Source: Willaertia magna
Taxonomy: Eukaryota > Heterolobosea > Eutetramitea > Acrasida > Naegleriidae
Reading direction: 5' to 3'
DNA: 34,790 bases
Assembly (NCBI GenBank): GCA_902984215.1
Contig: CADWAF010000243.1
Coordinates: forward strand, 1-34,790
Shown: one piece after another, positions 1-9,903 of the stretch
Numbering within the stretch: position 1 is the first letter of the stretch
Layout of the letters: each line of letters begins with the position of its first letter
Made by a program: the position numbers and the translations under genes
Notes under the pieces: model-generated
Seen by the model: the letters and a program-made list of their open reading frames with translations, nothing else
What the model was told of the DNA's origin: nothing
Database searches by the model: none

Positions 1-207
1 TATTCTGTTTTAGCAGAGAATACCTATCCAAGACATATTGTTTGGATGGGTCTTGTAAGTAATGGAGGAGCATTTACAGTTTTGTTAAGTGAAATTCTTA
101 ACAAGATGTCATCTGGAAAGAAACCTAAAGTTGTAGAAGTTGCCTCAACGATAGCAGTAGGTTTAATTTCACTAGGTTTACTAATCTTTGGTCCTCTTTC
201 GAATTGA
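1..207 (+). CDS. C-terminal fragment of an unidentified membrane protein
   Basis: The window opens inside an open frame (frame 1) that runs 68 codons to a TGA at 205-207. The fragment holds one clear hydrophobic segment near its end (residues about 45-64, VASTIAVGLISLGLLIFGPL) and a weaker one around residues 13-32 (HIVWMGLVSNGGAFTVLLSE), so it is probably the tail of a polytopic membrane protein. A GTAAGT occurs at 55-60, but the frame stays open through it and no splicing is needed. The gene converges on the aldehyde dehydrogenase, with 23 bp between the two stop codons. I do not recognise the family. Confidence 0.6.
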   Translation, partial: YSVLAENTYPRHIVWMGLVSNGGAFTVLLSEILNKMSSGKKPKVVEVASTIAVGLISLGLLIFGPLSN

Positions 208-230
208 ATTTCATATTTGAAACATATTTA

Positions 231-1821
231 TTACAATTGAATACAAATATTTTTATCTTCTGAATAAAATTCTAAACTATATTCTCCGCCTTCTCTTCCG
301 ACTCCGGAATCTTTAACTCCTCCAAAAGGTGTTCTTAAATCTCTTAATAACCATGTATTTACCCAAACCATACCACATTCTAATTCATCACTAAATCTAT
401 GAGCACGAGATAAATTATTTGTAAATACACTTGCACTTAATCCATAAGAAACTAAGTTGGCCATTTCCAATGCTTCATCTTCTGTTTTAAAAGGATGTAC
501 GACAATGACAGGTCCAAATATTTCTTCTAAACTACATCTTGAATTTGGTTTTAATCCTGTAATAATTGTTGGTTGATAAAAACATCCATCTTTAATTAAT
601 TCATCTTTTAATTCTGGTCTTTTACCACCACATAAAATTGTACCACCTTCTTGTTTAGCTAATTCAACATAATATTCAATCTTTTGTAAATGTTCATGTG
701 AAATTTGTGATCCAAAATCTTTAAATGTAAATATTATTACTTATAAATAATGATTACTTACTTGTTTTAACATCTAATGGATTTCCAATAAATGTAGTTT
801 CTTCAACTAATTGTTTTAATTTTGTAATAAATTTTTCATAAATTGATTCTTGAACTAAAATTCTAGAACAACATAAACATATTTGTCCTTGATTAGAAAA
901 TGCAGCTCTTTTTGCAGTTTCAACTGCCTTTTCAAAGTCACAATCATCAAATACAACCATTGGATTCTTACCTCCAAGCTCAAGACTAACTTTCTTATAA
1001 TGTTTTGCAGATAATTCACCAACAACTCTTCCAGTTGCAGTACCACCAGTAAAAGTAATTGTTTTAATTGCTTCATGATCAACTATGGCACGTCCACAAT
1101 CTTTACCATAACCGTGAACTAAATTGAAAGCACCTTTTGGTAAACCAATTTCATGAATTGTTTTTGCTAATAAATTAGCTGTCATTGGTGAAAGTTCACT
1201 TGGTTTAGCAATGACACAATTACCACATGCTAATGCAGGTGCTACTTTCCATGAAAGTAAATAAATTGGTAAATTCCAAGGTACAATTATTCCAACAATT
1301 CCTGATGGTCTTCTTGAAGTATAATTTACAACTTTATTTGACATTAAATGTGCCTTAGTTGATGATTGACGTATGGCATTTGCAAAAAATCTAAAATTTG
1401 CAATTGCTCTTGGAATGTCAACTTGAAGCGCAGTAGAAATTGGTTTTCCAGTGTCTCTTGCCTCCATTTCAGCCCACATTTGTTTATCATGTTCAATTTT
1501 ATTTGCAATTTTATCTAAATAATTTGCACGTTCTTCTTCGCTCAATCCTCTCCAACTTCTTTCTTTCCAACATTTCTTACATGCATCTACTGCTTGTTGA
1601 ATTACCTTTTCTTTAGCGGAAGGAATGTAACTTAAAATTTTATTGGTTGCCGGTTCTTTATTAATAATAAATTCATCACAATTGTCATTTGATTGAAATT
1701 CTCCATTGATATAATTTTGTAAAATAAAGATTGATGAATCATTTAAATGTTCAACAGGAATGCTTTTGCAGCTTTTAGGAACATTTGGTGGTGGAAGATT
1801 TAATTCTTGTTGATGTGACAT
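231..1821 (-). CDS. ALDH8A1: Aldehyde dehydrogenase, ALDH8A1-like (2-aminomuconate semialdehyde dehydrogenase)
   Basis: NAD-dependent oxidation of an aldehyde; the closest family I recognise is ALDH8A1, which acts on 2-aminomuconate semialdehyde in tryptophan/kynurenine breakdown. Two exons, 1821-762 and 718-231, are joined over a 43-nt intron (GTAAGT...AAAG), giving 515 residues. Catalytic Cys is C315 in NQGQICLCCSR. The general base is E281 in LELGGK, at the canonical 34-residue distance. The coenzyme loop FTGGTATGR is present. The C-terminal segment NTWLLRDLRTPFGG, followed by GREGG, is the signature of this subfamily and supplies the Arg expected to bind the muconate carboxylate. I chose the Met at 1821 (MSHQQELNL) because upstream in-frame codons run into the preceding gene. 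It lies 43 bp after the stop of the ceramidase-like gene on the same strand. The subfamily call rests on recalled motifs. Confidence 0.88.
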
Positions 1822-1864
1822 TTTTTTAATTATTTTTGATGTTTTTGGTTTAAATGAATAATTT

Positions 1865-2698
1865 TTATTTTGGTTTACCACCACTTTGTGACAATAGTTT
1901 AGTGCCAATAATTTCTCTATTTCTAATGTAAATGTAAACATAGCATGTAGCAATACCAAGGAATATGTGTTTTAAAACATGTCCACTAACAGTGTGAAAT
2001 GTTAAAGTAAAAATAATTTTATCCATTGATTCAGTTACCTTTGATAATAATCCAAAAGCTAAAAACATCCACCAATAATAAGTATTAGTATAAGGTTTAT
2101 GTGATTTAGTCATTTTCCAAAGTACCATTGTCATAAACAAAGCTGGTAAATTCTCACACAACAAGTAAAATCTTAAATCTCCATTTCCCTTCATTTCTGT
2201 ATATTCCCAATGAATTACACTTGCAATACTAATTGCTAACATTGGGAATAAGAATAGATAAGCGTTGTGAATAGAAAATCCTTCAGCTAGCATTGCAGAA
2301 AATAATGCTGTGATAGCAATATTCATTGGTAAACGATCCCAAAATAATGTCATATTATTAGGGAACATGTGATAATAGGCAGAACCAAATCCTCCAAACA
2401 AAATACCAAAGAATGCAATTTTATAAATTGTAATTTCCTTTCTATCCCTGAAGTGTGTGACACAATTAGAAGAATGTAAAAAATGTAAACCTAATAATCC
2501 AACAATAACGAATGGAAGATTGGAAAGAACGTAATAACAATAAGGGATATTAAAACATGCTCTTTTATCTGCATAATCATGATAACTAGTCGGTTGAGCA
2601 AATCTTGGAAAGAAGAATAAGAAAATTAAAGAACAAACCAATGAACCAATAACATATGGATTTATAAGCAAGTTTTTAAATTGAGTGACATAAACCAT
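1865..2698 (-). CDS. Alkaline ceramidase-like membrane hydrolase (CREST superfamily)
   Basis: Single-exon protein of 277 residues with about seven hydrophobic segments. It carries the ceramidase/CREST hallmarks: an N-terminal NIPYCYYVLSNLPFV segment, GSAYYHMFPNN followed by LFWDRLPM (Ser, first His and Asp of the expected zinc site), and a C-terminal SGHVLKHIFLG with two further His. Family members hydrolyse ceramides to sphingoid base and fatty acid in ER/Golgi membranes. From memory the sequence is closer in style to the bacterial proteins annotated as alkaline phytoceramidase than to animal ACER1-3; this is unverified. ATG at 2696-2698. The gene is divergent from GPR89 with a 188-bp shared upstream region, and lies upstream of the ALDH gene on the same strand. 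Substrate is not readable from sequence. Confidence 0.8.
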   Translation of the reverse strand: MVYVTQFKNLLINPYVIGSLVCSLIFLFFFPRFAQPTSYHDYADKRACFNIPYCYYVLSNLPFVIVGLLGLHFLHSSNCVTHFRDRKEITIYKIAFFGILFGGFGSAYYHMFPNNMTLFWDRLPMNIAITALFSAMLAEGFSIHNAYLFLFPMLAISIASVIHWEYTEMKGNGDLRFYLLCENLPALFMTMVLWKMTKSHKPYTNTYYWWMFLAFGLLSKVTESMDKIIFTLTFHTVSGHVLKHIFLGIATCYVYIYIRNREIIGTKLLSQSGGKPK

Positions 2699-2886
2699 TT
2701 CTTTTTATTAACTTTTTAAAAATAAAACGTTTGAAATTTATAAAAAGATAAAAATGAACACTCCCAAATTAACTCAACCAGAACCTAACCAAAGTAAAGA
2801 AGAAAATGTGTTTCTTATAAAAATTGTAAAACAAATCATATACATTCACATTTTTTAGCGGGAAAGAAAATAAAAATCAAAAAAAA

Positions 2887-4410
2887 ATGTTTGAATATGG
2901 TTTTAGTCTATCCCTTCTTTTTCTTTCTTTTTTAATTTATTTTCGTATCGGAATATTTCTAGGTGAAATACTATTTAAAACAAATAAAACAAAATTACAA
3001 CAAAGTTTTTTATCAAGATGTTTATTTTCAATAATAATTTCAAATTCTTTTTTAATGTTTCAATTTGTAATTGGAAATTTATTTAAAATTGAAAGTTTAA
3101 TATTTTTTATAAAAGATGAAGAATTTAAAATACAAATTTGGACAAGTTTATTAATTTTAAAAATTATTTTACTTGTAATTATTTTACCAATTATACAAAT
3201 ATATAATATAATTAAAAATATAATAAATATTACAAAAAGAAATTTAATATTTACAATTTTATTAATTTTAATTATTTATACATTAATTATCTCTTTAATA
3301 CATTATATTACAAATATAGATTTTATTCTAAAAGAAGAAAATAATAATAATAACTATTTATCTATTTACTTATTTGGAATAATTCAAGTTAAAGAAATTA
3401 TAGCTAGAATATGTATTATAGGAATATCTTTAATTGCAGTGTTATCTGGATTTTCAGCTGTTGATTTTACAATGAATAATTTTATAAGTGAATTATTTTT
3501 TAAAAAGAATGAAATGGATATGGAACATGTTAAAATTAGATTTAAAAAAACGATGGAATTAATTTTAAATAAAAAGAGAAAGATAATGGAATTGGAGATT
3601 AATTTATCAAATGAATTTAAATATAATCAAAAAAAGAATGTTGAAAATAATAATTCTTCTTTTGGATTTTTTAGTTATTTTAATGGATTTATACCTTTTG
3701 GTAAAACATCTAAATATCAATCAGAAGTTGAAAAAACAGAACAAGAGATTTTAAAATTAAATAATGAAGTGATTAGTTTAGAAGAATTGAGTGAAGAATT
3801 ATATTTTGAATTATATGGGAATAAAATAGCATTAAAGAAGTTGGAATATTCAAAAACATGGAAAGGAAGAATTGTAACATTTACTTTTTATTTATTTTCA
3901 TTATATTGTTTATATAAAATTATATTTTCTTCATTAAAGGTTTTATTAGTTGCCTATGAAGAGAAGAAACATGATCCAATGGTTAGATTATTAATGTTTT
4001 TACAAAATTTTACAACTATTGATTTAATTGCTTGGTCACAACAATTATCATTTATTTTTATATTTGTAATTATTTTATTGAGCACTAGATCTTTATTATT
4101 GAATTTACAAAAAGTATTTAGAGCATTCTTTAGATCAGTTTCCCCTTCAAGTGTAATTTTATTTTTCAGTATTGTAACTGGTGTATATCTTTTAAGTTTA
4201 CTGATATTATTGAAAAATAATCTTTCAGCTGAAAGAAGAGAAATACTTTCACATATGATTGGATCAGTTGCCTATCAATATTCTTTATTTTTCAAATGGT
4301 TTGATACTATATTTGTAGCTTTTGCTTTCGTTACCTTAATATTTAAAATATTATTTAGAACTCAACTTGACAGTCAATTGGCAGAATTGTTATGGATGAA
4401 AAGTTTTTAG
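2887..4410 (+). CDS. GPR89: Golgi pH regulator / GPR89 family anion channel
   Basis: Intronless protein of 507 residues, close to the usual length (about 455) with a longer central loop. Roughly nine hydrophobic helices surround a charged central coiled stretch. Conserved landmarks are LLSGFSAVDF-like after helix 5 (VLSGFSAVDFTMNNF, vertebrate GFGAVN), the KKKRKI-type charged loop, and the C-terminal block SVSPSSVILFFSIVTGVY...WFDTIFVAFAF that matches the family's SSNVIVLLLAQIMGMY...WFDVIFL. Family members are anion channels that acidify the Golgi in animals and the GTG proteins of plants. The ATG at 2887 follows an A-rich leader and is the only sensible start. The gene ends 8 bp from the stop of convergent WDR19. 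Codons are extremely AT-rich, more so than the neighbours. Confidence 0.93.
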   Translation: MFEYGFSLSLLFLSFLIYFRIGIFLGEILFKTNKTKLQQSFLSRCLFSIIISNSFLMFQFVIGNLFKIESLIFFIKDEEFKIQIWTSLLILKIILLVIILPIIQIYNIIKNIINITKRNLIFTILLILIIYTLIISLIHYITNIDFILKEENNNNNYLSIYLFGIIQVKEIIARICIIGISLIAVLSGFSAVDFTMNNFISELFFKKNEMDMEHVKIRFKKTMELILNKKRKIMELEINLSNEFKYNQKKNVENNNSSFGFFSYFNGFIPFGKTSKYQSEVEKTEQEILKLNNEVISLEELSEELYFELYGNKIALKKLEYSKTWKGRIVTFTFYLFSLYCLYKIIFSSLKVLLVAYEEKKHDPMVRLLMFLQNFTTIDLIAWSQQLSFIFIFVIILLSTRSLLLNLQKVFRAFFRSVSPSSVILFFSIVTGVYLLSLLILLKNNLSAERREILSHMIGSVAYQYSLFFKWFDTIFVAFAFVTLIFKILFRTQLDSQLAELLWMKSF

Positions 4411-4418
4411 CTGTACAT

Positions 4419-7400
4419 TTATTTAATATATTTTTCTAGAGCCAATTTAGCTTGTTCTTGTGATAGTTGGTGTACTTCTTCTGGTGTGACCTTTTGGGCA
4501 CACATTGGACACTTATTTCCCAAAGATTCCACCATTTTTACAAAGAAGGAGTATCTAGCAGAAAATTGGCACTGAGGACACAAACACCAATCAGTTAAGG
4601 TCAAGTGATAACCAGAAGCAATACAAAATGGAATGTTGTTCATACAGTGCTCACAATAAAGTGCTGACTCAGCTAAAGGCACACTACACATTGGACATGG
4701 CGTTGTTACTTCAGGTGGATCCTCTTGATTATTTCTTCTCTTTCTCACTATTTTAAATATACTGTCTTTCTTCTCCTTTTGAATGAGATTTTGGTGTTCA
4801 GGTCTTATTAAAATAGTTGCATTTTCAAATGCTGCCTTTTTAAGTTCTGCTTTGTAACAAAGCAAGGATGTCGAGGTTAAAATTTGTACAGTGTGATGGG
4901 GGAATTTACTGATATTCTTGGTAATACGCAGCAACATTCTTGCTGCCATTTGTGTCTCCTGCATCTTAATTAAATATTTTACTATAAGGTAAGAATGAAG
5001 AAGTATTAGACTTTCTCTTAATTCAAACTGTACATGATGTCCTTTTTTCTCCAGTTGTCTAACTGTATCGAAAAGAATGGAATGGGCAATATGATAATTT
5101 CCAATTTCTTGTTCTTGTTTTGCTATTATAAGGGCAGTACCTGCAGCTTGTTTGAAATTTCCAAGAGCCATATAAAGTCTAAAAACATGTTTAGGATCTT
5201 TTGGAATATTGTCTACTTGGCCCATTAAAAAATCAATTAGAGTATGGGTAAGTTTGTCATTCTTTGCTGCAGCTACAACTTCTATTGCTTTATCAATAAT
5301 AGTTTCCATTTCCTTAGAATCTTGTTTCAATCTACTGGAACATTGAATATACAAAGTCAATGCAGTAGAATACTCTTCACATTTGAAATAATAATCAGCA
5401 GCTTTATCAAGGTTCATTTTTGATTCATAATATTTAGCAATGTACATGTATTCATCTTTTGCTTGTCCCTCATCTCCAATAATTCTGGCGTAGGTATCCA
5501 TTTCATCATGCGTTTGAGCTAATTCAAAGGCGTCTTCTTGTTTTTCAGCCATTACCAAAAATTCAATGGCAGTTTTGTAGTCGCCCTTTTCTTTGCAAAA
5601 TAGGGCAATCATATTAGCACCATCAGTAGTCTTGGTTTTCTTCACAATTTCTATAGCCTTAGGTATGTTATTAAGAAATCTCAAGTTAATGTTGATTACA
5701 CTATTAAGGTCGCCAGCCCTTTCATAAGAAGTTGCAGCTTCTTCATACTTTCCCTCTAACTCTTTAGCCTTTGCGTACTGCAAATGAAGCTTTGGGTTAA
5801 GAATGTTCTTTGTTTTCATAAGATTTGTTACCTTAGAATAACTTTTGTTTTGGATATAAATTTCAGCTGCTTTTTCAAACATTTCTGCTTCTTCATATAA
5901 CGCTGCAGCATCATCAAATTGAGATAATTCTTCAAATATTGAAGCGCATTCTCTGCAAAGTTTCTTGTTTTTACTTTTCATTGCAAGATCGAAGCCTCTC
6001 CTCAAATCTCCTAAGCGAATGGTAATTCTGGTTAGACCCTCATGACAAGATTGGTTGTGGGTGTTGTTTTCAAGTACGTCATCTAAAATTGCCCTTTGGT
6101 ACAAATCATAGGCCTTTTGAAATTCTCCCTTTAATTCCAATTGATTTGCATATTCTCTAGATATTATAGGAATTTGCTTTGGATCCAAAGTCTGGGCTAA
6201 CTGAAGAGCTCTATCCCAATGCATTAAATCCCTTCTCATCTCTAAGGCTTTAATTTGTTGAGAAGATTGTAAAAATTTGGATTCTGCTTCTGTAAAATCC
6301 CCATATATAAGCGATAAATTACCAATTATTAAATTTGTTTCATCTATAGTTAGTAATTCTGAAAGAGCCATAACCATTGCTGCGTTTCCTCTCATTCTAT
6401 AAACCTTTAAAGCTATTTCTATTTCCAAGTTATCTATGGCGTGATCACGTAGTCTATCCCAACAATTTTCATCTTTCAAGTCCATTGCTACCTGCCAAGC
6501 ATCATCAAATCTTAACAAACAAAGATGTTGAGAAAAAAGTTTCTTTTTTTCTTCTCTGTTTTTTGTGTCGTATTCAATGTGAGACAAAAGGCGTACGTGT
6601 GCAAGAGCACCATTCTTCATTTGACAGCAAACTTTTCCGTTATTAAAGAAAATAGGAGAGAAACCTTCAGGTCTTGGAGTTCTTACGGCCAAATCGTCCA
6701 ACTTAATTGGTTTTACCTTTGGACCCCACCTTGTTGGATTACAATATACGTAGGTAGTAAATCTCTTACTATCACAAACAGTAAATACATTTTGATCAGA
6801 GTTATCCCATAAAACTTTATCAACTGAGGTTGGAAAATCTTCAATTCCAACTAATGTATCATCTACAGGACTGTACAAATAAGCAGCTCTGCTTTCATCA
6901 ATGAATACCAATCTTGTGCCAATAATGTTTGGAAATATAGAAGTTATTCCCATTTCGTGTCTGAATTCATTAACAGTTGTCCAATCATCAAGAGAAAAAT
7001 AGCAAATTGTTCCTTTTGAGGTAGAGTAAATTAAAAAATCAGGAGCCATTGCAAGGGCTGTTATACTAGTACCGTCTTCCTTTTCTGGGAAATGTTTTTC
7101 TTCTTTCCCTTTCCATTTTTCTTCGTTAGAATTTTCAATAAGTTGTAAGGTGATTTGACCACCAGATAGTACTGCGGTGTAATCAAACCCAACACTAACC
7201 TTATCAACTGTACCCAAATATTCCTTTTCTGCTACTATTGATGCTGTGTTATTTTCTACACGGTAATACCACACTCTATTATTCATTCCAACAGCAACGT
7301 GCTCAGGACCTAAGGCAACAAAACTTGGTTCAATGTTAATTTCAAACTTAGCTACCATTTTATCATTTGCCTCATCTTTTATCATTAATTCCCTTAGAGA

Positions 7401-8568
7401 TATTAAAATCAATACGTTAGTTCCATGACTATCATTTAGAGCTGGAATACTTGTCAAAAAACTGTAAAGATTTCCATTGTTAGAACTAATGGTTAAAATT
7501 TGACCATCTTCTGTCCATTCAACTCTACTTAATGCTCCATATTCATTGTCTATTTCATATTTATCAACAATTGCTGAGTCAAACGTTGCGAGGTTAGAAA
7601 GATCAAACACTTTCACTACATTTTCTCCTATAGACGCACCTTTTTTTAAAGCTTCACAATAAGTAAGGTTTTTCAACTCTGTACTATGCACTTTGCAAGA
7701 ATTAACTTCACTGCCAATTTCTTCTGAGTGAGTAGAAGCAATGACAACATAACCCTTATCAAAACCAAGTAAAATATATCCATCTCCAAAAGATTTATAG
7801 CATACCATTTGGCCATAGTCGTCACTAAAACCCAATTCTGTTGGTTTTGAATCTGTTTCTTCCTCTATATCGTACATCCAAAAATTAGACCCCACAATAC
7901 ATGTAGTCGTTGTATCTCTTGCATTTCTTTTCTTCACTCTAATAAACTCCATGAATTTAGGTTCATATTTTACAGGTTTTTGTCTAAGGGTATCTCCCTT
8001 TTCATTACTAATAGTAACTTGACAATCTTCCGAACCTAAAGCCAAAATATTAGATGAATTCCAACAACCTGTAGTAATCTTTTTTGTATGTTTTCCTTTG
8101 ATAGGAACATATTTACTAGTCTTTTTGTTGTATATTAAAAGTGTACCTCTTATTGTTCCGATGGCAAGAAAAGGACCACTGATTGCCCATCTCAAGAAAC
8201 TAAGCTCTCTCATTGTTGTCTCTATAGATTCCTCTTTCTTTGAATTAATGTGGAACAGTGGTATTTTACTGGCTCCTTCCTGTAATACAGCAAGGGTTTC
8301 ATCCAAATAATCCCAATCTATCGCCAATACTTTACCGTAATCTTCTAGGGACATTTGATGATACAATCTTCCTTGTCTATCAAATATTTGAACACGCCTA
8401 TTAGCTCCAACACAGGCCAAGTAGTTACCACTCTTTTGCCAAGCAAACAAAACAGTACCTTTCCCGTTTGTTTCTTGTGTAACTCTAAAGAGTTCTTTCT
8501 AATCACAAAATCGGATCAAATAATTTGTTTAAGGCAAAAAATTTTGGAGGCATTACATTACGTACCAT
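4419..8568 (-). CDS. WDR19: Intraflagellar transport protein IFT144 / WDR19
   Basis: Subunit of the IFT-A complex, which drives retrograde transport in cilia and flagella and entry of membrane proteins. About 1360 residues (human about 1342). The N-terminal half (to about residue 640) is two WD40 propellers (FAWQKSGNYLA, GTRLVFIDE). The middle (about 660-1240) is TPR-like repeats (LEMRRDLMHWDRALQLA, KIHLQYAKAKELEGKYEEA). The C-terminus has zinc-ribbon Cys pairs (CPMCS, CEHC, CPQC, CPMC). The open frame as such has no ATG at its start. Family alignment requires MKELFRVTQETNGKGTVLFAWQ, obtained by splicing a single-codon coding exon (ATG, 8566-8568) over a 67-nt GTACGT...TAG intron (8499-8565) to the exon starting at 8498. 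Only 12 bp separate this ATG from the stop of the upstream SANT gene. Confidence 0.95.
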
Positions 8569-8580
8569 TTTTTTGTAGTT

Positions 8581-9511
8581 TTAGTTTTTCTTCTTCTTCC
8601 ATTGCCCTTTATGATAGGCAACTTGGTTAGCATGAATGTGTTCTCCCATATACTTTAAATGTTAGTAAAATGTTTAATTATAATAAGTACTTACTTGAGC
8701 TATTTTCTTATTGCTATCGTGACCATCTCCATAAATTGCAAACGCTTCATGAAATTTTTCCCAGTCAGCCTTAGACCATTCTTTCTCTTTTAGTTGAGAT
8801 TGATAAGAATGTCTTAACTTTGCTTGTTCTTCCGATTCCATTAATTCATTATAATTCTCAATCATCTTTTTATCATTCTCTTCATCATAACTAGACTTTG
8901 CTTTATAAGGTTAATTTTAAAACAATTTAAATAAACATACGTGTTGGATCATTCCACTCTTTCATGTTAATCTTAAACTCTTCATTACTCATTACTGTTT
9001 CTTTTACAAATTCAAATACCATATCCTCATTCTTAAAGTTTTGAATGTCCATTGCACAATTCAAAAAGAGTGTTTGAATCGCGTAACTGTTAACCGTAAA
9101 TTAAATGGCGGTAAAAAATAAATTGTTTCCGTAATTCACTTACACATCGTAGGAACAGTTTTGGTCTAAGGATTCCAGTAACTTGTTCAATAATTTGGGT
9201 AACTTTTTTATCTTCAAACATGTCAAAACTCCTCTTTCTTCTTCATAAGTTATTTTATATGATTCATCTTCCTCTTCATCATGTTTTTTTTGTTTTTTTG
9301 ATTTCACTTCCTCTTCTACATCTCCGATATTGTGTTCATCTCTGTCCTCATTATAGTTAACTTGTTTTCTAGTCTTGCGAACAGAAAACTTTCTATCGGA
9401 CTCATTAGATTCATCATTCTCTGTAACGTCCTCATTGTCACTTTTAGACCTTTTGGAAGAGGTATTTTCGCTGGAAGGATTAAGGAAAAGAGTTTCTTCT
9501 TGTGATAACAT
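8581..9511 (-). CDS. Myb/SANT-like domain nuclear protein
   Basis: Four exons (9511-9144, 9086-8941, 8900-8695, 8652-8581) with introns of 57, 40 and 42 nt give 263 residues; every junction has GT-AG ends and keeps the frame. The first 95 residues are charged, Ser/Glu/Asp-rich with KKQKK-type basic clusters, as in nuclear proteins. The C-terminus (about 205-255) reads WSKADWEKFHEAFAIYGDG, then KKIAQYMGEHIHANQVAYHK, which is the tryptophan-spaced helix pattern of a Myb/SANT domain ending in a lysine-rich tail. The last intron splits this domain. Function is unknown; DNA or histone-tail binding is an inference from the fold. The gene is divergent from the methyltransferase (392-bp gap) and ends 12 bp before the WDR19 start codon. 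Confidence 0.78.
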
Positions 9512-9903
9512 TTTTTGTGAAGTTAAAAAAATAATGACAAAGTGAAGTTAATAAATTTCATAATTCGTAGACGCTTTCCAAACACCACATTTGTGATTAC
9601 TGGTGATGTAAATCATTTACAAAAAGTTACTTTATAATTAAGACCTATTTTATAAATTTTATATAAATTTCCATGCATGGAAATTGACAAAGGAAGTTTT
9701 TTTAATTTCCGAGTTTTTTTTATAAAATCATGAAGGAATTTTCAAAGTTTATTATTTTCCGTTCCTTTGTTTTGACCTATCTTTTATTAGTCTTTTCTTC
9801 TTCTTGGCCAAAACTAAAAAAACAGTCAGAACTGAGACACGACTCTAAAGCCTGATTAAATCAATTCTTTAATTTGAATTAAAAAAATTAAGCAAATAAC
9901 ATT
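9512..9903. other. 392-bp divergent intergenic region
   Basis: Shared upstream region of the SANT-like gene (-) and the methyltransferase (+). It holds no credible reading frame or RNA gene. The one structured element is a perfect 20-bp palindrome at 9666-9685 (listed separately). The rest is AT-rich with T- and A-runs. Confidence 0.7.
9666..9685. repeat. Perfect 20-bp palindrome in a divergent promoter
   Basis: AATTTCCATGCATGGAAATT equals its own reverse complement. The core CATGCATG is an RY/Sph-type sequence known as a transcription-factor site in plants, but no such role is established here. It sits about 170 bp from one start codon and 220 bp from the other, which would suit a site serving both genes. 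Function is inference only. Confidence 0.5.

Noticed and set aside
55..60. GTAAGT donor in the first fragment
   Set aside because: The reading frame continues unbroken to 205 with plausible membrane sequence, so no splice is required.
855..1082. 75-aa minus-strand frame inside the ALDH gene
   Set aside because: Shadow frame of a well-supported enzyme; Leu-rich composition is an artefact of register.
1822..1959. Longer N-terminus of the ALDH up to 1959
   Set aside because: Those codons overlap the ceramidase coding region on the same strand and have no ALDH similarity; the Met at 1821 is adequate.
5034..8310. Several plus-strand frames of 60-95 codons inside WDR19
   Set aside because: All lie antisense to a continuous, family-matching WDR19 frame.
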